Under the pieces are notes generated by a model that was not told the DNA's origin, ran no database searches, and saw only the letters and a program-made list of their open reading frames with translations. From NCBI GenBank assembly GCA_964499285.1, contig CAZCLA010000001.1, forward strand, positions 1 to 64,000: a stretch of DNA of 64,000 bases. Direction: 5' to 3'. Made by a program: the position numbers and the translations under genes. Shown in pieces: positions 44,198 to 52,799 of the stretch (position 1 is the first letter of the stretch; each line of letters begins with the position of its first letter). The stretch comes from JAGFIY01 sp964499285 (GTDB lineage Bacteria > Bacteroidota > Ignavibacteria > Ignavibacteriales > Melioribacteraceae).

Positions 44198-44725
44198 ATG
44201 CTTGACGTAAAAGTTTATAAGCATGACATAGCATCACCGATAGGTAGTCTAAGAATTTCGGCTTCTGATACCGCAATAATAAATATTAGTTTTCTTGATT
44301 CACATCAAACAATTTTTTCTGATGTCAATCCGATAATCGAAAAATGTAAAGATCAGCTTCGTAAATATTTTAGAGGAGAACTTAGGGAGTTCAATCTTGA
44401 GCTTGCACCGGAGGGGAGCGATTTTCAGATAAATGTCTGGAATATTGTAAGTGAAGTCGCTTATGGTGAAACTGCTTCCTATGAAAAGATTGCCTTTCGA
44501 TTAGGCGATAAAAATTCAGTCAGAGCAGTAGGCAATGCTAACGGAAAAAATCCTATCCCGATCATTATTCCCTGTCATAGAATTGTCGGAAAGAATAATG
44601 AGCTAACCGGTTACGCAGGTGGATTGAAGCGCAAGGAATGGCTCTTATCACACGAAAAATTATTCTCCGGCTCCGAGAAACAGTTAAGTTTTTTTGAGGA
44701 GGCTAAAATTGAATTTGACTTATAA
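44198..44725 (+). CDS. ogt: Methylated-DNA--[protein]-cysteine S-methyltransferase
   Basis: A 175-residue suicide repair protein that moves a methyl group from O6-methylguanine or O4-methylthymine to its own cysteine. The active site IPCHRIV places the acceptor Cys at 126. Other family segments are FQINVWNIVSEVAYGETASY (DNA-binding helix-turn-helix with its Tyr), NSVRAVGNANGKNP (arginine finger region) and GYAGGLKRKEWLL at the C-terminus. It begins 17 bases after lexA with GAGGGAAA as ribosome-binding site, so it is probably under LexA control. It overlaps the next gene by 17 bases. Confidence 0.94.
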   Translation: MLDVKVYKHDIASPIGSLRISASDTAIINISFLDSHQTIFSDVNPIIEKCKDQLRKYFRGELREFNLELAPEGSDFQINVWNIVSEVAYGETASYEKIAFRLGDKNSVRAVGNANGKNPIPIIIPCHRIVGKNNELTGYAGGLKRKEWLLSHEKLFSGSEKQLSFFEEAKIEFDL

Positions 44726-45269
44726 AAATTTGAGTGCGGCAAATTGGAGTGATTTTGAAAAGTTGTTCGGAGAAAAAGGTGCATGCGGGGGCTGCTGGTG
44801 TATGTATTGGCGTATGACTTCAAAAGAATTTGAAAAGAATAAGGGCACCGAGAATAAAAACTTGATGAGAAAACTAGTGAAGACCAAAACATCGCCTGGC
44901 ATTTTAGCTTATCACGAAAACAATCCCGTCGGCTGGTGTTCTTTTGCGAGAAGAAGTGAGTTGCCGAGGCTAAATAACTCTCGAATACTGAAACCAATTG
45001 ATGATGCTGAAGTATTATCGATTGTGTGTTTTTACATTCATAAAGTATACAGAAATCGTGGAATTGCAACTAAACTTATTAAACGAGTCGAAAAAATTGC
45101 AAGAAAGGAAAGGATAAAAATTCTTGAAGGTTATCCGGTGGATAAATCAAATAAATATCCCGATACATTTGCTTGGACGGGTTTGGCTTCCTCATTCAGG
45201 AAAAACGGTTTTAAGGAAGAAATGCGTAGATCAGAAAGCCGTCCGATTATGAGAAAATATTTATCTTAA
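44709..45269 (+). CDS. GNAT family N-acetyltransferase
   Basis: A 186-residue acetyl-CoA-dependent acetyltransferase of the GNAT fold. The acetyl-CoA loop is seen as VYRNRGIATKLIKRVEKIA (RNRGIA, the Q/RxxGxG/A motif), preceded by the strand VLSIVCFYIHK. Its N-terminal GACGGCWCMYWRM is a Cys/Trp-rich segment typical of a DUF-like GNAT subgroup annotated only as N-acetyltransferase. The start is TTG 44709: GAGGAGG lies six bases before it, inside the ogt gene, which is decisive over the earlier TTG. The gene is the third of the lexA operon and its stop overlaps the convergent MFS gene by four bases. The substrate is unknown. Confidence 0.8.
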   Translation: MNLTYKNLSAANWSDFEKLFGEKGACGGCWCMYWRMTSKEFEKNKGTENKNLMRKLVKTKTSPGILAYHENNPVGWCSFARRSELPRLNNSRILKPIDDAEVLSIVCFYIHKVYRNRGIATKLIKRVEKIARKERIKILEGYPVDKSNKYPDTFAWTGLASSFRKNGFKEEMRRSESRPIMRKYLS

Positions 45270-46594
45270 TCGACCTCTTTTACTCTGTTAACTAAAATTG
45301 CCGCAATCAAGAATGAAACGCCGCTCGTTAATAATGCATACACGGGATTCCCGCCGTATAAATATTTAACAATCGGTCCGCCAATAATAGCATTAATTAT
45401 TTGTGGAATCACGATGAAAAAATTGAATATTCCCATATAAACACCCATCTTTTTCGGAGGAATAGAACCTGCAAGTATGGCATACGGCATTGCTAAAATA
45501 CTTGCCCAAGCTACTCCGACAAATGACATAGAAAGTATGAGCCAGTATTTATCGGGGACAATGTATATCGAAAGTAATCCAATAGCGCCAATTATTAGAG
45601 AGAGGCTGTGTGTCTTTTTTCGACCGATTTTTGCAGCAATAGCCGGAAGTGAAAAAGCGAAAACTGCAGAAACTGCATTGTAAACTCCAAATATAACCCC
45701 GACCCAATCTCCGGCATCCTGATAATTTTTCGAATGTGTATCCGAGAGAGGTAATCCAAAAATATGATGAGCAATTGCCGGCGTTGTAAAGACCCACATT
45801 CCAAACAAACCAAACCAACTGAAAAATTGGACATAACTCAATTGCTTCATTGTCAGCGGCATATTCTTAAAATCTGAAAAAATATCAAAAATACTTTTCT
45901 TTTCGGATTCATCCACTTCAGTTTCTTCGTCAGAAAATTTTTCTAGTTCTTCCGGAGAATATTCGGAAGTTGTTGAAACGGTTAAAACGATAGTGCTAAT
46001 CAGCACAACAGCGCCGATTAAAAATGATAAGATCAAATTTGTAGGAACCGAACCCTCGGGAGCTTCGTTTGAAACTCCAAGCCAGGAAGTCAAAATGTAA
46101 GGCAGCCACGAACCAATTACTGCTCCGATTCCTATTAATACGGTCTGAACTGAAAAACCTAGTGTCCTTTGTTCCGAGGGTAGTTTATCAGCAACAAGTG
46201 CTCTGAATGGCTCCATAGCAACATTTATTGATGCATCCATAATCATTAAAAGCCCGGCTCCAACCCACAAAGGCGGGAGAAAGGCAATAAAAATATCGGC
46301 TCGCGGCATAAGCACCAAACCGAGACTTGCAGCTACTGCGCCTGCTAAAAAATATGGTCTTCGTCTTCCCAATCTAGTCCAGGTATTGTCGGAATAATGA
46401 CCGATTATCGGCTGAACAATTAATCCTGTTAAAGGGGCAACAAGCCAGAACCACGAAAGCTCATGAACATCCGCACCAAAAATTTGTAATATTCTGCTTG
46501 CGTTTGCATTTTGGAGGGCGAATCCAAATTGGATTCCTAGGAATCCGAAACTCATATTCCATATTTGCCAAAAACTTAATTTAGGTCTCCGCAT
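45266..46594 (-). CDS. MFS sugar transporter, SLC45/sucrose-type
   Basis: A 442-residue, 12-segment MFS protein. The N-terminal FWQIWNMSFGFLGIQFGFALQ and the helix 2-3 loop with GHYSDNTWTRLGRRRPYF are typical of the GPH/SLC45-like group that includes plant sucrose and bacterial maltose carriers, which use cation symport. A long hydrophilic central loop (rich in Glu/Asp, EKFSDEETEVDESEK) separates the two six-helix halves. It is transcribed toward and slightly overlaps the GNAT gene. No sugar-catabolic genes are adjacent, so the substrate is unknown. Confidence 0.8.
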   Translation of the reverse strand: MRRPKLSFWQIWNMSFGFLGIQFGFALQNANASRILQIFGADVHELSWFWLVAPLTGLIVQPIIGHYSDNTWTRLGRRRPYFLAGAVAASLGLVLMPRADIFIAFLPPLWVGAGLLMIMDASINVAMEPFRALVADKLPSEQRTLGFSVQTVLIGIGAVIGSWLPYILTSWLGVSNEAPEGSVPTNLILSFLIGAVVLISTIVLTVSTTSEYSPEELEKFSDEETEVDESEKKSIFDIFSDFKNMPLTMKQLSYVQFFSWFGLFGMWVFTTPAIAHHIFGLPLSDTHSKNYQDAGDWVGVIFGVYNAVSAVFAFSLPAIAAKIGRKKTHSLSLIIGAIGLLSIYIVPDKYWLILSMSFVGVAWASILAMPYAILAGSIPPKKMGVYMGIFNFFIVIPQIINAIIGGPIVKYLYGGNPVYALLTSGVSFLIAAILVNRVKEVD

Positions 46595-46652
46595 TTTTAA
46601 CTCGGCTGTTTGAGATAATTAAACAAAATTAGTGCAAAATAATAAAAGAAAC

Positions 46653-46660
46653 TATATTTG
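46653..46660 (+). promoter_or_regulatory. Candidate -7 box for the pabBC-led operon
   Basis: TATATTTG matches TAnnTTTG, 22 bases before the pabBC start codon. The -33 TTG is not evident, so support is limited. Confidence 0.3.
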
Positions 46661-46682
46661 ATGACCTTAACTTATTCAGCTA

Positions 46683-48533
46683 ATGGATCTAATATCTTTA
46701 ATAAAATTTGTGATTGAAAATCCGGGATCTTCTTTATTTTATTCTCCACCGGTTAAAGAAGATCAAATAACTCTACTTTTTAAAAATCCACAAGAATCAT
46801 TAACCGTAAATAATCTTTCAAATGTTAAACATTCTTTTAGAAAACTGGATGATTTAAAAAATGAATTCAGGTTCTGCTATGGCTATTTAGCATACGAAAC
46901 AGGATATGCATTTGAGGAGAGATTAATTAATCTAATCAATGATAAAAGTGATTTCCCCTTTATGGAATTTTATTGCACCAATGATTTTGAAGAGTACAAT
47001 TCCAATTCGATAGATCATTCTTCAGCGATAAATTTACTTAAGAAAATCGATTGGCAGATTAATGAACTGCATTTTGACATAGAAGAATCAATTTACAAAG
47101 AATCGATACAAAAGATCAAAAATTATATTGAACTAGGGGACACATATCAGGTTAATTATACTTTTAAAACGAAATTCCATTTAAACGGAAATCTGATCGG
47201 TGCAATTACAGGTTTGATATTTAATCAGTCTGCAAATTATACATCACTTTTAAATTGCGGAGAAAAACTGATCGTCTCCATCTCTCCCGAACTATTTTTC
47301 AAAATTGAGAATGGTAAAATTTTATCCCGTCCGATGAAGGGAACTATTTCAAGAGGGATAAATCTTGAGGAAGATAAATTAAAATTAAATATGCTTTATG
47401 ATTCTGAGAAAGATAGAGCGGAAAACATAATGATTGTTGATTTGATTAGAAACGATTTTGGAAGAATTTGTACAACCGGAAGTGTTAAAGTTATTGATCC
47501 GCATAAGATTGAAAAATATGAATCGGTTTATCAGATGACATCAGGTGTTATTGGAGAATTAGCTAAGAATAATCTTGCTGAGATCATCGAGGCTTTATTT
47601 CCTTGTGGATCTATAACCGGAGCTCCAAAATTACGTACTATGGAGATAATTCGCGAACTAGAATCAAGCAGACGAGGCATTTATACGGGGGCAATCGGTT
47701 TTTTAAGCAGCAACAAAACTGTTTTTAACATTCCAATAAGGACTTTAGAAGTAAATCTCAAAACAAATATGAGTGAGATTGGAATAGGCAGCGGAATTGT
47801 GTGGGACAGTAAAGAGGAAGAAGAATGGAACGAATCGATTTTGAAATCAAATTTTTTGACCAAGTCATTAGATTATTTTGAAATATTTGAATCGATGCTT
47901 GTCGAAGAAAATTCAATTGATTTAATCGAATTTCATCTCGATCGGATGAAGAAAACATCTGACTACTTTTTATTTATTTTTGATCGACAAAAAATATTGA
48001 ATAGAATAAATATTGAAATCAAATGTCTTCCGAAAGGGAAAAAATTTAAGTACAAAATTCTTCTCTCAAAATGGGGTGATCTTAAATCCGAAATAACTGA
48101 AATTGAAGATTTACATAATGAACATAGAATAATAATTTCTGATATTCGTACGAATCCGGAGCAAAAATTTTTTTATTTCAAAACCACGAATAGAAAACTA
48201 TATGATAAAGAATATAGAAAAGCTGTCGAAAATGGATTTGATGAAGTTGTATTTTTAAATAATCGAGATGAATTGACAGAAGGTGCAATTTCAAATATTG
48301 CTATTAAATTAGACAATGATATTTATACTCCACCCATAAAATGTGGTTTACTTGCTGGGACCTATCGAAAATTCATGATTGAACAAAATAAATGGAACGA
48401 AAAGGTTCTAACCATAGAGCACCTGCTGAATGCAGATAAAATGTATATAATTAATGCCGTCAGAAAAAAAAGAGAAGTGACAAAGATATTTTACAAAGGA
48501 AAAATAATTAAGACATTTTCAAAAAGCAGATAA
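46683..48533 (+). CDS. pabB: Aminodeoxychorismate synthase component I fused to 4-amino-4-deoxychorismate lyase
   Basis: A 616-residue bifunctional protein of p-aminobenzoate/folate synthesis. Residues ~95-400 are the chorismate-binding domain: GDTYQVNYTFK, SPELFFKIENGKILSRPMKG, DRAENIMIVDLIRNDFGR, PCGSITGAPKLRTM and GIGSGIVWDS. Residues ~405-616 are a PLP class IV transferase/lyase fold, with the catalytic-Lys segment FKTTNRKLYDKEY and DELTEGAISNIAI. The first domain makes 4-amino-4-deoxychorismate using ammonia from a PabA subunit (not in the window) and the second releases pyruvate. The order matches known PabBC fusions. It begins a run with isoprenoid genes. Confidence 0.9.
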   Translation: MDLISLIKFVIENPGSSLFYSPPVKEDQITLLFKNPQESLTVNNLSNVKHSFRKLDDLKNEFRFCYGYLAYETGYAFEERLINLINDKSDFPFMEFYCTNDFEEYNSNSIDHSSAINLLKKIDWQINELHFDIEESIYKESIQKIKNYIELGDTYQVNYTFKTKFHLNGNLIGAITGLIFNQSANYTSLLNCGEKLIVSISPELFFKIENGKILSRPMKGTISRGINLEEDKLKLNMLYDSEKDRAENIMIVDLIRNDFGRICTTGSVKVIDPHKIEKYESVYQMTSGVIGELAKNNLAEIIEALFPCGSITGAPKLRTMEIIRELESSRRGIYTGAIGFLSSNKTVFNIPIRTLEVNLKTNMSEIGIGSGIVWDSKEEEEWNESILKSNFLTKSLDYFEIFESMLVEENSIDLIEFHLDRMKKTSDYFLFIFDRQKILNRINIEIKCLPKGKKFKYKILLSKWGDLKSEITEIEDLHNEHRIIISDIRTNPEQKFFYFKTTNRKLYDKEYRKAVENGFDEVVFLNNRDELTEGAISNIAIKLDNDIYTPPIKCGLLAGTYRKFMIEQNKWNEKVLTIEHLLNADKMYIINAVRKKREVTKIFYKGKIIKTFSKSR

Positions 48534-48587
48534 GTTAATAAACAGTAATTTTCTTATCTTTATTTAATTTTAATCCATTCTTTGGTG

Positions 48588-49628
48588 ATGAGCAGCGACG
48601 AAGTTACAAAAAGGAAAAAAGACCACATCGAAATCTGCAGCACAAACAATGCAGATTTTAGAAATAAAACCACAGGGTTCGAGTACTATGATTTTAAACA
48701 TTATGCAATTACCGAACTGACTCTAGATAAAATTGACATCACGCAAAAGTTTTTTGATAAAACAATTTCTGCACCATTTATAATATCTTGTATGACCGGT
48801 GGGGTTGATGAATCAATAGTCCTCAATCGCGAACTTGCAAAGGTTGCAGAACACTTAAATATTCCGATCGGTTCTGGAAGTCAACGCGCAATGATTGAGG
48901 ATAAAACGAAACGAAAATCATTTTCTATTATCAGGGAAGCAGCACCAAATGTTCCGGTTTTAGCAAATATTGGAGCGGCTCAGGTTGCTCAAGGAATCAA
49001 ACTGGAAGATTGTTATCTAATTATTGATTCGCTTGAAGCGGATGCTTTGGTAATTCACGTTAATCCTCTTCAGGAATTAGTTCAACGAGGCGGGGAGCCG
49101 AATTTTGCTGGACTATTAATGAATTTGGAAAGTTTAATCAAGAAAATCACTATTCCTGTGATTGTAAAAGAAGTTGGAAGTGGAATCAGTGGAGAAGCAG
49201 CCCAAAAATTATTGGGAATTGGTGTCAGCGGAATTGATGTTTCGGGAGCGGGAGGCACAAGTTGGTCTGCAGTTGAATATTTACGCAATAATAAAAGCGA
49301 CGATGAACTTTTCTGGGATTGGGGATTGCCGACATCATTCTGTGTTAAAGAGGTATTTAAATTGAAGAAGAATTTTGATTTTACTTTAATCAGTTCGGGC
49401 GGAATAAAAAATGCATTCGATGCAGCCAAATCAATAGCTCTTGGTGCGGATCTAGCTGCTTCTGCCGGAACATTTTTTCGAATATTAAAAAATAATGGGG
49501 CAGAAAAACTGATTAAATTCCTTGAAGAATGGATTTCAACGATAAAAAAGATAATGTATTTAACTAATTCTAAAAACTTGGAAGAACTTAGAAGACAAAA
49601 ATTAATCGAAGTATCAGATTATTATTGA
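48588..49628 (+). CDS. fni: Type 2 isopentenyl-diphosphate delta-isomerase
   Basis: A 346-residue FMN-dependent TIM-barrel enzyme that interconverts IPP and DMAPP. Signatures are TKRKKDHIEIC at the start, ISCMTGGVDES, IPIGSGSQRAMIE (FMN phosphate region), VHVNPLQELVQRGG, IVKEVGSGISGE, GIDVSGAGGTSWSAVE and ISSGGIKNAFDAAKSIALGA. It is unrelated to the type 1 Nudix-like isomerase. Three candidate starts lie within six bases (TTG 48582, GTG 48585, ATG 48588); the ATG is chosen. The polyprenyl synthase gene follows after 10 bases, so both act in isoprenoid chain building. Confidence 0.94.
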   Translation: MSSDEVTKRKKDHIEICSTNNADFRNKTTGFEYYDFKHYAITELTLDKIDITQKFFDKTISAPFIISCMTGGVDESIVLNRELAKVAEHLNIPIGSGSQRAMIEDKTKRKSFSIIREAAPNVPVLANIGAAQVAQGIKLEDCYLIIDSLEADALVIHVNPLQELVQRGGEPNFAGLLMNLESLIKKITIPVIVKEVGSGISGEAAQKLLGIGVSGIDVSGAGGTSWSAVEYLRNNKSDDELFWDWGLPTSFCVKEVFKLKKNFDFTLISSGGIKNAFDAAKSIALGADLAASAGTFFRILKNNGAEKLIKFLEEWISTIKKIMYLTNSKNLEELRRQKLIEVSDYY

Positions 49629-49638
49629 GCAAAATTTT

Positions 49639-50616
49639 ATGATGAACCAACTTCTTTATGAAAAATATCGAAAATCACTTGAACAAAGATTTCAGAAATT
49701 GTTCAAAAATAAGCTGCCGAGGACACTATACGATCCATCTGCTTATATTATGAAAAGCGGAGGAAAAAGACTAAGACCGATTTTGGTGATGTTATCTGCC
49801 GGAGCCGCGGGAGGCAATGTTAATAAAGTAAAAAATGCGGCAATTGCTGTTGAGTTGTTTCATAATTTCACACTCGTCCATGATGATATTATGGATAACG
49901 CCGATAAACGAAGGAATAATCAAACAGTGCACAAAAAATATGATTCGAACACTGCGATCTTAACTGGTGATAATCTCATTGCACATGCTTATAATTATTT
50001 ACTAAAAGATTGCTCTGAAAATAATAAAAGAGTTATCGGCACATTTACACAAGGTATTGTTGAAGTCTGCGAGGGACAAAGTTACGATGAAGCTTTTGAA
50101 ATCTCGGATAAGGTTTCAATAGATGATTACTTGACAATGATAAAGAAAAAGACTGCCGCACTTCTCGAAGTATGCTGTTCAATAGGAGGTAGATTAGGCG
50201 GAGGTGATTTAATAACAGTTCGAGCTCTTGAAAATTATGGACTAAACACTGGTATGGCATTTCAATTACGAGATGATCTGCTTGATATATTTGGTTCGGA
50301 AGATAAATTCGGAAAAATGATTGGTGGAGATTTAGTGCAAGGCAAGAAGACTTTCTTATTCCTAAAAGCGATCCAAAATGCTAAGGGAGAGGATAAAAAA
50401 CTGCTAAAAGGGTTTATCGATAATCATGGAGTTAAAAGGAAAGATGTTCCTAAATTCAAAAAATTGTACGAAAAACTGGGAGTACTTGACGATACTGAAA
50501 AAGAAATATTATATTTTAACATGCAAGCAGTAAAAAGTCTTAATCCAATTAAGAATTCAAAATACAAAGAGACTCTAGTTTGGTTGGTTAATGATCTTAG
50601 CGGAAGAAAAAATTAG
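49639..50616 (+). CDS. Polyprenyl synthetase (farnesyl/geranylgeranyl diphosphate synthase type)
   Basis: A 325-residue all-helical prenyltransferase that condenses IPP onto allylic diphosphates. The two Asp-rich magnesium motifs are present: LVHDDIMDNADKRR (first, DDxxD) and QLRDDLLDIFG (second). GGKRLRPILVML is the IPP-binding region upstream. Chain length cannot be set with certainty: the residues before the first motif (AVELFHNFTLVHDD) lack a pair of bulky aromatics directly at -4/-5, so a C20 or longer product is possible. It lies between fni and the HPr gene; the stop shares a base with the HPr GTG start. Confidence 0.9.
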   Translation: MMNQLLYEKYRKSLEQRFQKLFKNKLPRTLYDPSAYIMKSGGKRLRPILVMLSAGAAGGNVNKVKNAAIAVELFHNFTLVHDDIMDNADKRRNNQTVHKKYDSNTAILTGDNLIAHAYNYLLKDCSENNKRVIGTFTQGIVEVCEGQSYDEAFEISDKVSIDDYLTMIKKKTAALLEVCCSIGGRLGGGDLITVRALENYGLNTGMAFQLRDDLLDIFGSEDKFGKMIGGDLVQGKKTFLFLKAIQNAKGEDKKLLKGFIDNHGVKRKDVPKFKKLYEKLGVLDDTEKEILYFNMQAVKSLNPIKNSKYKETLVWLVNDLSGRKN

Positions 50617-50882
50617 TGATTGAACAAGAAGTAAAAATCATAAATGATGCTGGGCTTCATACTCGTCCCGCTGCAACAATTGTAAAACTAGCATCCAGAT
50701 TTAAGTCGGAATTTTTTATTGTAAAGGATGGGTTATCAATAAACGGAAAGAGCATAATTGGTGTTATGACATTAGCTGCTGCAAAAGGTTCGAGACTGAT
50801 ATTAAAATTTGATGGCACCGATGAACATGAAGCATTAAGAGAGATTAAATCATACTTTGAGCGTGGGTTTGATGAACTTTAA
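50616..50882 (+). CDS. ptsH: HPr phosphocarrier protein
   Basis: An 88-residue HPr. The phosphorylation site His15 is in GLHTRPAA and the regulatory Ser46 is in NGKSIIGVMTLAA, both at canonical positions. It accepts phosphate from enzyme I, encoded by the next gene, and would pass it to EIIA domains. No EII component is present in the window. Start is GTG 50616, whose G is the last base of the preceding TAG; GGAAGAAAA lies upstream. The 3' end overlaps the enzyme I start by 11 bases, giving translational coupling. Confidence 0.93.
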   Translation: MIEQEVKIINDAGLHTRPAATIVKLASRFKSEFFIVKDGLSINGKSIIGVMTLAAAKGSRLILKFDGTDEHEALREIKSYFERGFDEL

Positions 50883-52644
50883 ACTCGATGAAAAATATAA
50901 AAATGTTTTGAAAGGAATTCCTGCTGCACCAGGTGTTTATATCGCCAACGCATTTCAGTATAAAAAGGAAGTTGAATCAGTCTCAAAAGAACCGATAACT
51001 GATGTTGATCAAGCTATTAAAAGTTTGGATGAAGCTATCGAAAAATCAAAGTCCGAACTTAAGAAAATTTTCGGGCTGGCTGTTGATAAACTTGGGGAAA
51101 AACGCGCAGCAATTTTTGAAGCTCAAATAATGATCCTGGACGATCCATATTTGATTGATACTATCCATGCAAGAATCAAAAAAGAAAAAATTCAACCTGA
51201 ATTCGTAGTCGATGACGAAATATCCAAATATCAAAAAATTATGATCGATTCAAAAGAACCATATATGAAGGAACGATCTCAGGATATTGAGGATATTAAA
51301 AACAGAATCATCCGAAATATTCGAAAGAAAAAATGGATTTCGAGAATTAAGGATGAAGTAATTGTCGTGACGAACACAATCACTCCTGCCGATACGGTCT
51401 TATTTTCACGAGCGAATGTGAAAGGCTATATCACTGATTGGGGGGGCTTAACATCTCATGCGGCAATTGTTGCACGATCACTTAAACTTCCGGCTGTACT
51501 CGGCGTTCACGACGCATCAACAATCATAAATGAAAATGATGAATTGATAATTGACGGCTACCATGGTTATGTAATTGTAAATCCTACCGACGAACAAAGA
51601 AATTTTTATCTTGAAAAGATGGAGCGGCTATCCGCTTACAACGAAGAGCTATCCAAATTGAGGGATTTGCCGGCTGAAACTATAGACGGGAAAAAAATAA
51701 TTATCCGAGGCAACTTAGATCTTTCAGAAGAACTTCTCCTAATGTTTGAAAACGGAGCAGAAGGAATTGGACTTGTTCGAACCGAGCAGCTTTTTGACGG
51801 ATTAAATCATTTCCCCGATGAGGAAGAACAATATCAGATCTACTCCGATCTTGCCGAAAAAATTTATCCTGAAAAAGTAATTATCCGAGCATTTGATATC
51901 GGTGGCGATAAAGTTTTTCCACTTGACGTTAAAGAACCAAATCCATTTTTGGGATGGCGCGGAATTAGGTTTCTTCTCGACAACAAAGAACTTTTCAAAA
52001 CACAAATAAAAGCAGTTCTAAGGGCGAGTACTCACAAAAATATTAAGTTTATGATTCCTATGGTTACTTCGCTTAAAGAAATTAAAATATTCAAAAAATA
52101 TGTAGAGGAATGCAAAGCTGAGCTTAATATTGCAAACACTTCATATGACGAAAACATCAGTCTCGGAATCATGGTCGAAGTTCCTTCAGCGGTAATAATG
52201 GCTTCAGAATTTGCAAAAGAGGTTGACTTCTTTAGTATCGGCACAAATGATTTAATTCAGTACATCCTTGCAGTTGATCGAGGTAATGAAATCGTTAATA
52301 ATTTATATCAGGAGTTTCATCCGGCAATAGTACGCACAATTTATCACTTAATTGATAATGCAAAATCCGGGGGAGCAAAAGTAAGCATTTGCGGTGAGAT
52401 GGCGGCTGATCCACTTGCTGTTCCTCTGCTTGTGGGACTGGGTATGGATTCAATCAGTGTTTCAGCAGCTTCGGTTCCTACAGTTAAAAAAATAGTTAGA
52501 AGCATAAAATACAGCGATGTTGAAAACCTTGCGAAACAGTGCTTGAACTATTCCTCAGAGGAGGAAATCAGAACTGCCTTAACGCAATTCTTCGAAAAAA
52601 ACGTTACTGATAATACTGAACGAATCTTTCGGACAAAGAATTGA
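50872..52644 (+). CDS. ptsI: Phosphoenolpyruvate-protein phosphotransferase (enzyme I)
   Basis: A 590-residue enzyme I that transfers phosphate from PEP to HPr. The N-terminal half shows KGIPAAPGVYIA and the phospho-His site GGLTSHAAIVARSLKLPAV. The PEP-binding barrel has GAEGIGLVRTEQLF, RAFDIGGDKVFP, LGWRGIRFLL, LGIMVEVPSAVIM, FFSIGTNDLIQYILAVDRGN and VSICGEMAADP (active-site Cys). The length is standard. ATG 50872 is preferred over an earlier TTG at 50857; it overlaps the HPr gene. Together with HPr and no visible sugar permease, the pair may serve a regulatory PTS, although EII genes may lie elsewhere. Confidence 0.95.
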   Translation: MNFKLDEKYKNVLKGIPAAPGVYIANAFQYKKEVESVSKEPITDVDQAIKSLDEAIEKSKSELKKIFGLAVDKLGEKRAAIFEAQIMILDDPYLIDTIHARIKKEKIQPEFVVDDEISKYQKIMIDSKEPYMKERSQDIEDIKNRIIRNIRKKKWISRIKDEVIVVTNTITPADTVLFSRANVKGYITDWGGLTSHAAIVARSLKLPAVLGVHDASTIINENDELIIDGYHGYVIVNPTDEQRNFYLEKMERLSAYNEELSKLRDLPAETIDGKKIIIRGNLDLSEELLLMFENGAEGIGLVRTEQLFDGLNHFPDEEEQYQIYSDLAEKIYPEKVIIRAFDIGGDKVFPLDVKEPNPFLGWRGIRFLLDNKELFKTQIKAVLRASTHKNIKFMIPMVTSLKEIKIFKKYVEECKAELNIANTSYDENISLGIMVEVPSAVIMASEFAKEVDFFSIGTNDLIQYILAVDRGNEIVNNLYQEFHPAIVRTIYHLIDNAKSGGAKVSICGEMAADPLAVPLLVGLGMDSISVSAASVPTVKKIVRSIKYSDVENLAKQCLNYSSEEEIRTALTQFFEKNVTDNTERIFRTKN

Positions 52645-52747
52645 AAATTCAACGATAAAAAGAAGGATAGTTTTTTTTACATTGATTTCCGGCAGACAAT
52701 ATTTTATTTAGTCTGTGTAATTTAATTCCGAGCATATTGTTAGGATT

Positions 52748-52755
52748 TAAATTTG
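52748..52755 (+). promoter_or_regulatory. Candidate -7 box before the protease-propeller-barrel gene
   Basis: TAAATTTG matches TAnnTTTG, 44 bases before the TTG start. No TTG is present at 19-20 bases upstream, so it is a weak candidate. Confidence 0.25.
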
Positions 52756-52799
52756 AATATTGATTTATCAATTATTGTTTTCAAAATACCGGATAGATT

